Below the pieces are notes generated by a model. The model searched no databases, had not been told where the DNA came from, and saw only the letters and a list, made by a program, of their open reading frames with translations. From Muribaculaceae bacterium (lineage in GTDB: Bacteria; Bacteroidota; Bacteroidia; Bacteroidales; Muribaculaceae), in contig JAGCVR010000091.1 of assembly GCA_017962285.1 (NCBI GenBank), positions 1 to 8,176 of the forward strand: a DNA stretch of 8,176 nucleotides, read 5' to 3'. Shown here in pieces: positions 1 to 6,703 of the stretch; position 1 is the stretch's first letter; each line of letters begins with the position of its first letter. The position numbers were made by a program, and so were the translations under genes.

Positions 1-1
1 A

Positions 2-727
2 AGCCGTGCCTTCCAAAACAGTGGAATCTCTTCTTTCCCGTTCTCAAGTCTTCATTCGCTCTCGAAAATCGGCAGCTGGGCTTTTGCTGGATCGGCTCTC
101 TCCGAGGTGGCGTTAGGGAACACCGTCAGGGAAATTGGTGAAGGCGCGTTTTTCTACAATACAAACCTCACTTCCGTGGCTCTGCCTCGAACCATCTCGA
201 ATGTAGCAAGTTTCCTGTTTGCCGGCGACAACAATGTGGCAAACGATTCGGTGCTTTTGAAAGGGCACGTCACAGTGGGGGACTATGTGTTCTATAACTG
301 GGACCAGCATACGCGTTTCGTGGTTTCTTCAACGGTTCAGGAGATTGGCTCTTATGCCATGGCTGGAATGAGAAACCTCAAAAAACTCTATGCTTATCCG
401 CGCAGGGTACCCACTCTGGGCGAAGAGGTGTGGAAAGGCGTGAATCAGCCAAGGGCCAATCTTTATGTGTATGGCACAATGGTGGATGCTTTTGAAAGCG
501 CACCGCAGTGGATGGACTTCGGAAACATATTCCCCTATAAACTCTTAATCTACGACATCAACAGCGACGGCGTGGTCGACGTGACTGACGTTGTTCTTCT
601 CGCCGAGTATGTGTTGGGCGATTTGGACGCCGACAACTTTGACCTTGAGGCAGCTGACATCGACGGTTCCGGTGTTACCGATGTTAACGACGTCGTGGCT
701 CTTGCCGGCATCGTGATGGGGAATTAA
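2..727 (+). CDS. BspA-like leucine-rich-repeat surface protein with C-terminal dockerin-like domain (5' end missing)
   Basis: The reading frame is open from base 2, so the N-terminus lies outside the window; the GTG at 107 is an internal codon, not a start. Of 241 visible residues, about 1-135 show BspA/TpLRR-type (LRR_5) repeats of roughly 23 residues, with the recurring pattern I-G-x-x-A-F and L-x-x-V-x-L-P. Then follows the capping segment typical of these proteins (a tyrosine-rich strand, x-W-x-x-F-x-N-I). Residues 185-241 form a type I dockerin-like module of two calcium-binding F-hand loops: DINSDGVVDVTD (185-196), with D/N/D/G/D/D at positions 1/3/5/6/9/12, and DIDGSGVTDVND (219-230), with Ser at position 5. 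Family knowledge: such proteins are secreted or surface-exposed and bind host or environmental ligands; in Bacteroidales the dockerin-like tail is common although classical cellulosomes are not known there. I see no type IX secretion C-terminal domain. The acyltransferase gene follows 27 bases later on the same strand. Confidence 0.88.
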   Translation, partial: SRAFQNSGISSFPFSSLHSLSKIGSWAFAGSALSEVALGNTVREIGEGAFFYNTNLTSVALPRTISNVASFLFAGDNNVANDSVLLKGHVTVGDYVFYNWDQHTRFVVSSTVQEIGSYAMAGMRNLKKLYAYPRRVPTLGEEVWKGVNQPRANLYVYGTMVDAFESAPQWMDFGNIFPYKLLIYDINSDGVVDVTDVVLLAEYVLGDLDADNFDLEAADIDGSGVTDVNDVVALAGIVMGN

Positions 728-754
728 ATCCCGGGGCAACTCCAATAATTCGGT

Positions 755-1756
755 ATGGAAAAGCGCATTACGGGTTTCGATGTGGCAAAATGCGTGGCAA
801 TGTTCCTGGTGTGTCTCGTTCATTGCTATTACTTCTCCATCCGTAACCAGAGCACGCTTATTCTCGGGGCGGTGAACATCGCCATTCCATTGTTCATGAT
901 GATTTGCGGTTTCTTTGCCCATTCGGCGCTGAAAAAGCCGTTCATCCAGTTTTTCAAAAGCAGGTTGCTGCCCTTGATGATTCCGCTGATTTCATGCTGG
1001 TGCATTTTTGCTTTGCTGGCTGTGGCATGGGGCATTGCCGACGTCAGTATGCTGAAGGATGAAGCGGTGTCGTGCCTGTGGTTCTTCAAGGCGCTGATAA
1101 TTATCACCACGGTTGCGTGGCTTGCTTTCCGGTTACCTTTGCCCCGATGGGCAAGTGCCGCCGTTATGCTCGTGGCACTGCTGCTCATCCCGGGGGGCAC
1201 TGTGTTTTATGTGAATTATTTCGCGTTCTTCTTCGTGGCGGGTTATTTCTTGCGTAATGCCTGGCAGTGGGTGGAACGCCACATCGAGGTGGTGACCCTG
1301 TTCTGTGTCGTGGCTTACGCCGTTTGTGTTGCAGCCGGATATGTGCATGGCTACCGTTCGTTTTCCCTCTGGTTCCTCTCGCATTTCCCCTGGCTCTCCG
1401 TGATGCAGGTGGTGAGCGGAGCGCTCGGAGCGCTCATGGTGATTTGTCTATGCACTTTGGTTTGCTCGCGGGTAAATGCGGAAAACAGGGTGATTCGCTC
1501 GCTGGCTGATGTGGGACGTTACACCATGGGAATCTATGTGATGCAGAACATAACGCTCATTTATGTACTGCATCATTACATTATTGATTACACACTGAGA
1601 CATGGCTCAGCCGTATCCGTTCAGTTACTCGACTTCGTGGTGGTGCCTGCGGCGGCAGCGATTGTGCTTGCCGTGAACTATCTTCTTGTGCGTCTCGCCG
1701 TGAGGAGCGAAGTGCTCTCGCTCTTGCTTTTCGGCAAAAAGAATTATCAAAGATGA
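755..1756 (+). CDS. Acyltransferase-3 family integral membrane protein (O-acetyltransferase-like)
   Basis: This 333-residue protein is very hydrophobic, with about ten predicted membrane segments, the usual size and form of acyltransferase-3 (OafA/WecH/fucose-4-O-acetylase-like) proteins. Residues 8-24 carry the family hallmark: FDVAK, then a hydrophobic run ending in LVH with His23, the presumed catalytic histidine. IPLFMMICGFF (44-54) matches the conserved second segment, LWFFKAL (108-114) the usual W-F region, and GRYTMGIYVMQ (254-264) the late G-x-x-S/T-x-x-I-Y motif. Family members move acetyl or other acyl groups from a cytoplasmic donor to sugars of surface polysaccharide, lipopolysaccharide or peptidoglycan; the acceptor cannot be inferred here. 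It starts at ATG 755, 27 bases after the BspA-like gene, without a clear Shine-Dalgarno, as is normal in Bacteroidota. Its stop overlaps the start of the S41 peptidase gene (ATGA), so the two are probably translated together. Similar proteins with other acyl donors cannot be excluded. Confidence 0.85.
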   Translation: MEKRITGFDVAKCVAMFLVCLVHCYYFSIRNQSTLILGAVNIAIPLFMMICGFFAHSALKKPFIQFFKSRLLPLMIPLISCWCIFALLAVAWGIADVSMLKDEAVSCLWFFKALIIITTVAWLAFRLPLPRWASAAVMLVALLLIPGGTVFYVNYFAFFFVAGYFLRNAWQWVERHIEVVTLFCVVAYAVCVAAGYVHGYRSFSLWFLSHFPWLSVMQVVSGALGALMVICLCTLVCSRVNAENRVIRSLADVGRYTMGIYVMQNITLIYVLHHYIIDYTLRHGSAVSVQLLDFVVVPAAAAIVLAVNYLLVRLAVRSEVLSLLLFGKKNYQR

Positions 1757-2760
1757 TGAAGATCCTGAAAAAAATAATGCTCTTGCTTCTTGTCCTTCCG
1801 GCTTTCGATTCCTGCCGCGACGTGAAGCAGTATGCCAACAATCCCTATGGGAACTTCGATGCTCTCTGGACAATTATCGATGAGCATTACTGCTTTTTCG
1901 AATACAAGGATGTGAACTGGGATGAAGTGGGGCAGAAGTACCGCAAACTGCTGTCGCCCGACATGACCAGTCAGGAACTCTTCGACGTCTGCTCGCAGAT
2001 GCTTCGTGAACTCAAGGACGGACACACAAATCTCATTGCTTCAGCCGACGTGTCGCATTACTGGGTATGGGAGCAGTACCCCGAGAACTACGACGAGCGT
2101 CTCATCCGTGAGCATTATCTAAATTTCAACTATCGCACCACTTCGGGAATCGTATATCAGATTCTTCCCCAGAACATAGGCTACATGTACTATGGCGACT
2201 TCTCCAACGCAATTGGGGAAGGAAACCTCGATTTAATCTTGAACTACCTCTCGTCGTCCGATGGTCTCATCATCGATGTACGCAGCAATGGCGGAGGCTA
2301 TCTGCCTCAGGTGGAGACCCTGGTTTCGCGGTTCATCAACGAGAAAATCCTTGCCGGTGCCATAAGCCACAAGACCGGACCGGGACACAACGATTTCTCG
2401 GAACCCTACCAGTTCTTCTTTGAGCCGGCCCGCGGACACATCCACTACACGAAGCCGGTGGTGGTGCTTGCAAACCGGACCTCGTTCAGCGCGACCAACA
2501 ATTTCGTGTCGATTATGAAATCGTTGCCCGGTGTTACCGTCATTGGTGACGTTACTGGCGGCGGAAGCGGGTTGCCGAGCACAGGAGAACTGCCCAACGG
2601 ATGGAACGTGCGATACTCGTCGTGCTCCATCACCGATCCCGAAGGCAATATCACGGAGTTCGGAACTGCCCCTGACGTGAAGGTGGACATGACCGACGAT
2701 GACCGTGCCCGCAATCACGACACAATTCTCGACACCGCCATTGCCCTTCTCACTCATTAG
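1753..2760 (+). CDS. S41 family peptidase, predicted lipoprotein (tricorn/IRBP-like subgroup)
   Basis: The 335-residue protein opens with a lipoprotein signal peptide: basic K3-K7, hydrophobic 8-16, and FDSC with Cys21 as the lipidated residue. It is therefore probably anchored in the envelope. The peptidase core follows. DGHT (89-92) holds a conserved His91; DVRSNGGG (175-182) is the oxyanion/D-x-R-x-N-x-G-G motif; SFSAT (244-248) holds the likely nucleophile Ser246. EFGTAPDV (302-309) matches the E-x-G-x-x-P-D motif, with Glu302. The Lys expected about 25 residues after the Ser in CtpA-type enzymes is absent (the region reads GDVTGGGSG). I infer a tricorn-like Ser/His/Glu arrangement rather than Ser/Lys. 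I see no PDZ domain, and the protein is short for CtpA. It overlaps the acyltransferase stop by 4 bases; ATG 1756 (Met2) is an equally usable start giving a 1-base overlap. Its 3' end overlaps the convergent phage-like gene. The substrate is unknown. Confidence 0.87.
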   Translation: MMKILKKIMLLLLVLPAFDSCRDVKQYANNPYGNFDALWTIIDEHYCFFEYKDVNWDEVGQKYRKLLSPDMTSQELFDVCSQMLRELKDGHTNLIASADVSHYWVWEQYPENYDERLIREHYLNFNYRTTSGIVYQILPQNIGYMYYGDFSNAIGEGNLDLILNYLSSSDGLIIDVRSNGGGYLPQVETLVSRFINEKILAGAISHKTGPGHNDFSEPYQFFFEPARGHIHYTKPVVVLANRTSFSATNNFVSIMKSLPGVTVIGDVTGGGSGLPSTGELPNGWNVRYSSCSITDPEGNITEFGTAPDVKVDMTDDDRARNHDTILDTAIALLTH

Positions 2761-5240
2761 TAACTGTTAGATTTTATTTGCATCGTTACCGGACGTATCA
2801 CCGTGCCGGCGCGGAGATATCCGTCGATCTGGAGTCGGCAGGCACGCAGCGGCATCGGCACAATCCGCGCCCCGATGGGTTCGTTGGCATCACCCTCCAC
2901 GTGCATCCTGTTTACGATGAATCCATGACATTCGTGTCCCTTCATTCCGCGCAGGGTGAAATCGATGTCGGCATCGCTGCCGGCGATGTCCCACGTCACG
3001 CCGCAGATGCGTTCCCGCAGCACATTCTCCACCTTGATGGGGTGGCTCAGGTAGCTCACGCGCATGACTTGGCCGCTCTGCTCGGTGCTGAGGTCCACGA
3101 TTTTACCGTCGGGGCGGAGACCCAGGCAGTAGTGGCGGTCGTTCTGAACTGCCACAATCTCCACTGTCCTTCGTGAAACTCTGCCGCTGCGCATGAGCAC
3201 GCGGCACCCTTCAGCGCTGGTTATCCACAATTTGCCGTGGTTGTCGTCCCATGCGAGATTTACCTCGCCCACGTCGCGCAGGTGTTCGCTCACCATGTTG
3301 CCACGGATGCTTTCGAGCTTGCCGCTTCTGGTTATGTACCACACGCAGTCGCGTCCTTCCGCCATCACGCAATCGTTCCCCAGAATGCTGCGGCTCACCA
3401 TGCGCGCCTCGCCGTAGATGCCGCTTGTCTGCCACGGCAGCGCATACACTCCGCCGCTGGTGAACGCGTACATGGGATAACGCCCGAACCCTCCGGAATA
3501 GATGGGCTTCAGTGCCACGGCAAGTCCGAGGATGTCCTCGCCGCTTACCTCATGCTCGCGTTCCTGGACAAACGGATTCTTCATGCGGCTCACTCCTATG
3601 AGCCCTGTGGCGGGCTCTTCAATGTTGCGCTCCTCATCGTCGATTGCTGTTCCCGTACTTAGCTGGACATTGCTCAAGTCGCTGTTCAGCCACACGGATA
3701 TTCCCCATTTTGCCACTGGCTGCAGCGCAAATGTCCGTGTACGGATGATGCCTCCGCTGCTAACTTGAATTTCGAGCCGTGTGGCACGCGCATCGGGATA
3801 ACTGATGCAGCCGCGCAGGTTCTGGAAAACCACGCCTTCGCTGTCTTCGCGTGTAACGCGTACCTCACCGCGGTCGGTAGCGAGTGTGGCTACCACCGTT
3901 GCGGTGCTGTCGCCGCTGGCGACACTGCCGGTGGCATATTCCAGTCCGTGCCACGGATTCTGCAGCACACGGATGCCGCCGCCCACATACATCCTGCCGT
4001 TGTGACTCGCAATGGCTGCCGGCTTCTGGCGGCAGCTCTCCATTCGGGTAACGCGGGCGATGTCGCCGTCGCTGACTTTCGGCAGTCCGGCTGCTTCACT
4101 TTTCACCACTGCGCTTTCGCGCAACGGATACACCACCTCCTGACTCCGTTCGGTGTTGATGGCGCGAAACTGACCTTGGTTAAATGCGGCGATGTCGGCG
4201 CACGAGGCTATCACATGCCAGTCGCCTGCCAGCAGTTCGCTTGCCACGAGGCTCTTCTGCTTAGTCTCGGCTCCAGCCTCCACATAATAGTGGCGGCTGC
4301 CCCCTTCGTTGTTGCTGTAGATGCGGTAGCTGAGCCTGTCCACTTTCATGGGCAGGACAGTGTCGGTGGCAAGCAGGTCTATGCTCTTCACCAGTCCTGC
4401 CCAAACGGCACCCACACCGCGCACTACGCTCACCCCCACGCGGTAGCTGCTAGCGACATGAGTTAGCGGAGGAATACCGGTGAATTCCTCACCATCGGTG
4501 AGCAGTTCGCCCCGGCTTCGGTAAGTGGTGCGCAGCGTGTCGCTTCCCAGCATCACCGGTGCGCTGAGATACATGTAGGAGTCGTCCCACAACTTCACAC
4601 CCCATCTGACCAGCCTCATCCCGCAGTTTCTGCCTTCAGTGGCGGCACTGAGCACAAGGTCGCGCCATGTGGTGCTTATCGCTTTCCTCACCCGGTCGCT
4701 GTCGTCGGTACGCAGCGATGTGGGCAGTGTGGGGTAGGGCTCGGCGAACGGTACTTCGTCGCTTGTGGCGCTGAGCTGAACTTCCTCCTGCTCGCTGATG
4801 AAAATCTCAGGTATCGCCTCGTTTGGGTCGATTCGCTCCAAGTCGTTTCCGTTCAGGTGGAACCATAGCAAACCGCTGTCGCTTCGCAGAACGGCAAATT
4901 CACCACAGTACACCACTCTCAGGTTCGTCCCCTCTGCCGTGCCCATTATCCTGTCGTCGCAGCGGACAATCCCGTCTTTCACCGTGATCACTTTCCGCAC
5001 ATGGTCGCCGAGGTAGCAGAAGAAATCCACCGTGCCGTCGCAAGTCGCCGAGCATGCCACTTCGGGGGCGCCCACCACTTGCAGCGCCTGTTCTATCTCG
5101 CGCAGGTTCATCACCCTGTCGCCTTCGCCCGGCAGTGCACTTTCGCCGTTCAGCAGTCGTCTCTCACCCAGGGGTACAATCGTTTTAGCACTTGTCTTGG
5201 CCGCATTGCGCAGCATCATTTTCTCTTTCGTGTCTTTCAT
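2757..5240 (-). CDS. Large protein resembling a Bacteroidales phage/prophage virion structural protein
   Basis: This gene encodes 827 residues with no signal peptide, membrane segment or recognised enzyme motif. From memory of the family (no search was run), several stretches resemble a large, beta-rich structural protein common in Bacteroidales phages and prophages. Near the N-terminus there is IVPLGERRLLNGE (21-33), then VMNLREIEQALQVVGAP (43-59). In the middle, HNGRMYVGGGIRVL (413-426) and YPDARATRLEI (481-491) match the usual N-G-R-L and Y-P-D-x-R-A patterns. Later, YPMYAFTSGGVYALPW (588-603) is followed by SRSILGND (616-623) and a W-Y-I-T segment (634-637), as in the usual Y-V-F-T-x-x-G-x-W-A-L block. 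The repeated short strand/turn segments suggest a beta-propeller-like fold, which is inference. The start at 5240 fits the promoter at 5282-5313 and an A-rich leader. Neighbours are chromosomal envelope genes, and no other phage gene is visible. It could be a domesticated phage gene, the edge of a prophage remnant, or a cellular relative. The frame is intact. Confidence 0.78.
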   Translation of the reverse strand: MKDTKEKMMLRNAAKTSAKTIVPLGERRLLNGESALPGEGDRVMNLREIEQALQVVGAPEVACSATCDGTVDFFCYLGDHVRKVITVKDGIVRCDDRIMGTAEGTNLRVVYCGEFAVLRSDSGLLWFHLNGNDLERIDPNEAIPEIFISEQEEVQLSATSDEVPFAEPYPTLPTSLRTDDSDRVRKAISTTWRDLVLSAATEGRNCGMRLVRWGVKLWDDSYMYLSAPVMLGSDTLRTTYRSRGELLTDGEEFTGIPPLTHVASSYRVGVSVVRGVGAVWAGLVKSIDLLATDTVLPMKVDRLSYRIYSNNEGGSRHYYVEAGAETKQKSLVASELLAGDWHVIASCADIAAFNQGQFRAINTERSQEVVYPLRESAVVKSEAAGLPKVSDGDIARVTRMESCRQKPAAIASHNGRMYVGGGIRVLQNPWHGLEYATGSVASGDSTATVVATLATDRGEVRVTREDSEGVVFQNLRGCISYPDARATRLEIQVSSGGIIRTRTFALQPVAKWGISVWLNSDLSNVQLSTGTAIDDEERNIEEPATGLIGVSRMKNPFVQEREHEVSGEDILGLAVALKPIYSGGFGRYPMYAFTSGGVYALPWQTSGIYGEARMVSRSILGNDCVMAEGRDCVWYITRSGKLESIRGNMVSEHLRDVGEVNLAWDDNHGKLWITSAEGCRVLMRSGRVSRRTVEIVAVQNDRHYCLGLRPDGKIVDLSTEQSGQVMRVSYLSHPIKVENVLRERICGVTWDIAGSDADIDFTLRGMKGHECHGFIVNRMHVEGDANEPIGARIVPMPLRACRLQIDGYLRAGTVIRPVTMQIKSNSY

Positions 5241-5281
5241 AGTAGTTTGGTTTAATTTTGGGTAATATGATTCTTACACCG

Positions 5282-5313
5282 CAAAATTATTCCTGTTGCG
5301 GCGGCATGTCAAT
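5282..5313 (-). promoter_or_regulatory. Predicted sigma-ABfr-type promoter of the phage-like gene
   Basis: On the - strand, ATTG (5310-5313) lies 20 bases upstream of TAATTTTG (5282-5289). The Bacteroidota consensus is TTTG, 19-21 bases, TAnnTTTG: the -7 element matches fully and the -33 element differs at one base. Transcription would start near 5275, leaving a leader of about 35 bases rich in A and T before the ATG ending at 5240. No Shine-Dalgarno is visible, as expected in this phylum. Confidence 0.6.
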
Positions 5314-5333
5314 GCTGTTTTCGCCAAACCATG

Positions 5334-5354
5334 AAAAACTGCGCCATGGCGCAG
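5334..5354 (-). terminator. Predicted intrinsic terminator after the antiporter-lnb unit
   Basis: CTGCGCCATGGCGCAG (5339-5354) is a perfect 16-base palindrome that folds as a GC-rich 6-bp stem with a CATG loop. On the - strand it is followed directly by TTTTT (5334-5338). It lies about 100 bases past the lnb stop and just upstream of the promoter of the next gene, where a terminator is expected. On the + strand no T-run follows, so it should act in one direction only. A protein-binding palindrome is the alternative reading. Confidence 0.6.
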
Positions 5355-5362
5355 GGGAGGCT

Positions 5363-5411
5363 TCGAATAATCGAGTATTCGAGAACTCGAGAACTCGGAG
5401 TATTCGGAATT
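5363..5411. repeat. Degenerate 8-base tandem repeat, consensus TCGAGNAN
   Basis: Six consecutive units each begin with TCGA or TCGG: at 5363, 5371, 5379, 5387, 5395 (9 bases) and 5404. The units at 5379 and 5387 are identical (TCGAGAAC). Because the core is self-complementary, the tract also contains inverted repeats: TCGAATA (5363-5369) pairs with TATTCGA (5376-5382) around a 6-base loop. GAGTATTCG occurs twice (5373-5381 and 5398-5406). It lies between the lnb stop and the terminator, outside any supported gene. Confidence 0.75.
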
Positions 5412-5452
5412 TTCTCAGCAGGCTCAGTTGGCTGCCAGGGTGGTGATGGTGG

Positions 5453-6661
5453 TTATTTGGTGGTGCGGAGGTGGGTCAGTGACACTATGTCGCGCAGCAT
5501 CAGCGAAATAATGATTGGGAAAAATGCCAGGTTCGGCACCTGTCCCGAAAGTGGCCACTGCACGAGCGCCACGGCAAGGACGAGGAGGTTCGCCGCATGA
5601 TAGAGCCGGCGCCATCGGTTGCCGCGTTTCACGAACATCATCACGAGCGGCAGCACATAGAACGGGTGAAGCCACAGCACGTTCACGTTAGGTGAAGTGG
5701 CTTCGTGGACCGACACGAATGTGGTGTACCACACAAGCAGACCCACTATGGTTGCCGCCGTCCACAACGCGGTGTCGAGCCAACGGCTGCAATGCCGTTT
5801 CTTGATGTCGAGCGCGCTGATTACCGCCACCACTGCCAGCAGGAGCAGGAAAACCGCCATAGGGCTCATCCACCATGGAGTGAGTGGCAGTATCAACCCT
5901 TCGGGCGCTCCGTCATTTATCACCCTTTCACCGCTCACGAGCTTCATTTGCTTCCCGTCGCGCACAATGCTAACGTTGCGCAGGGCGTCCATCAGAATCA
6001 TAGGGACAAACATCTTCTGACGCTGTGTGATGACCGTGTCGGCATCAAGCCCGATGAGCAGGTCGATGCCGAATTCTTCCCACGCGTAATTCCTCGTGTA
6101 GCGGTGAATCACGTCGCGGAACGTCACCTGTTCGCCATCGTCGGCAAACGAAATCTTTTCTCCGAGGAAATTCTCTATTACGTTCAGCGGACGCGTAGAG
6201 CAGTTGTCGCTGAAGTATTTGTAGCGGTAGTTGCGGTACATGGGCTGGGCATTCAGCACAAGGAATGCGCACATCTCGCGGATCTGGTCGTTGCTCAGGT
6301 TCAGGTCCTGTTCCACCATCCGCCTGCCCTCATAGCCCTGTTTCAGATAGCGCGTGGGATAGGCTTCGCACATATAGTCGGTTTCACCCTTCACAAAACG
6401 GTAGAAGAAATGCTCGCTCGTGAAGTCGAACACGCCATAGTTGAAAATCATGTCAGTGCCGTCGCTCGCCTGGATGCGCAGGTCGGTGTGGCCATAGAGC
6501 TCAAACACCTCACTGCCGGGAAAGAACGTGATTAAGCTCGCCTTAAACTCAAGCGGCAGCAGTGAAGCACTGTCGGGTGTTTCCGTACCATGTGCCGCGG
6601 TAACCGTCAGCAAACACGAAATCAACAATATGTAAAGCCTCATTATCCTCATAAGCCACAT
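5453..6661 (-). CDS. lnb: Lnb-like lipoprotein N-acyltransferase (DUF4105 periplasmic domain plus five membrane helices)
   Basis: The 402-residue protein starts with a signal/anchor segment (about 7-24) and then has a periplasmic domain of about 235 residues. After this come five hydrophobic helices (about 267-285, 297-316, 329-345, 354-370, 376-393), an architecture that matches the Lnb family. The periplasmic domain carries the family's signature motifs ELYGHTDLRI (54-63, His58) and FSDNCSTRP (150-158, Cys154). I infer that Cys154 and His58 form the acyl-transfer pair, as in papain/NlpC-like folds. Lnb is described in Bacteroides as N-acylating the N-terminal Cys of mature lipoproteins, replacing the unrelated Lnt; the job here is inferred by homology. 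Other DUF4105 proteins may have other roles. Met1, Met4 and Met7 are all possible starts: Met1 has an A-rich TATTAAA just before it, whereas Met7 gives the most conventional signal peptide. It lies 42 bases after the antiporter gene, with no convincing promoter between, so co-transcription is likely. Confidence 0.82.
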   Translation of the reverse strand: MWLMRIMRLYILLISCLLTVTAAHGTETPDSASLLPLEFKASLITFFPGSEVFELYGHTDLRIQASDGTDMIFNYGVFDFTSEHFFYRFVKGETDYMCEAYPTRYLKQGYEGRRMVEQDLNLSNDQIREMCAFLVLNAQPMYRNYRYKYFSDNCSTRPLNVIENFLGEKISFADDGEQVTFRDVIHRYTRNYAWEEFGIDLLIGLDADTVITQRQKMFVPMILMDALRNVSIVRDGKQMKLVSGERVINDGAPEGLILPLTPWWMSPMAVFLLLLAVVAVISALDIKKRHCSRWLDTALWTAATIVGLLVWYTTFVSVHEATSPNVNVLWLHPFYVLPLVMMFVKRGNRWRRLYHAANLLVLAVALVQWPLSGQVPNLAFFPIIISLMLRDIVSLTHLRTTK

Positions 6662-6703
6662 TTTAATACCGAATTAATACACCAGATCATTTAAAATCTT
6701 AAC

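Noticed and set aside
2233..2757. Open frame of 174 codons on the - strand, opposite the S41 peptidase
   Set aside because: Fully inside the peptidase gene, which has catalytic motifs; no start context or homology signal.
3765..4466. Open frame of 233 codons on the + strand, opposite the phage-like gene
   Set aside because: It lies wholly antisense to the intact 827-residue frame, has the His/Ala/Val-rich composition of a shadow frame and contains no recognisable motif.
5363..5411. CRISPR array as an explanation of the short repeats
   Set aside because: The units are 8 bases and directly adjacent, with no spacers, and there are no cas genes.
5331..5600. Small + strand frame crossing the intergenic repeat and the lnb 3' end
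   Set aside because: Its product is simply the translated repeat plus lnb antisense; no promoter or start context supports it.
5705..6535. Open frame of 276 codons on the + strand, opposite lnb
   Set aside because: Antisense to a gene with clear family motifs; its His/Val/Ala-rich product looks like a shadow caused by codon bias.
6662..6703. Possible promoter between the antiporter gene and lnb
   Set aside because: The gap is AT-rich, but no TAnnTTTG element with a properly spaced -33 box is present; co-transcription is simpler.
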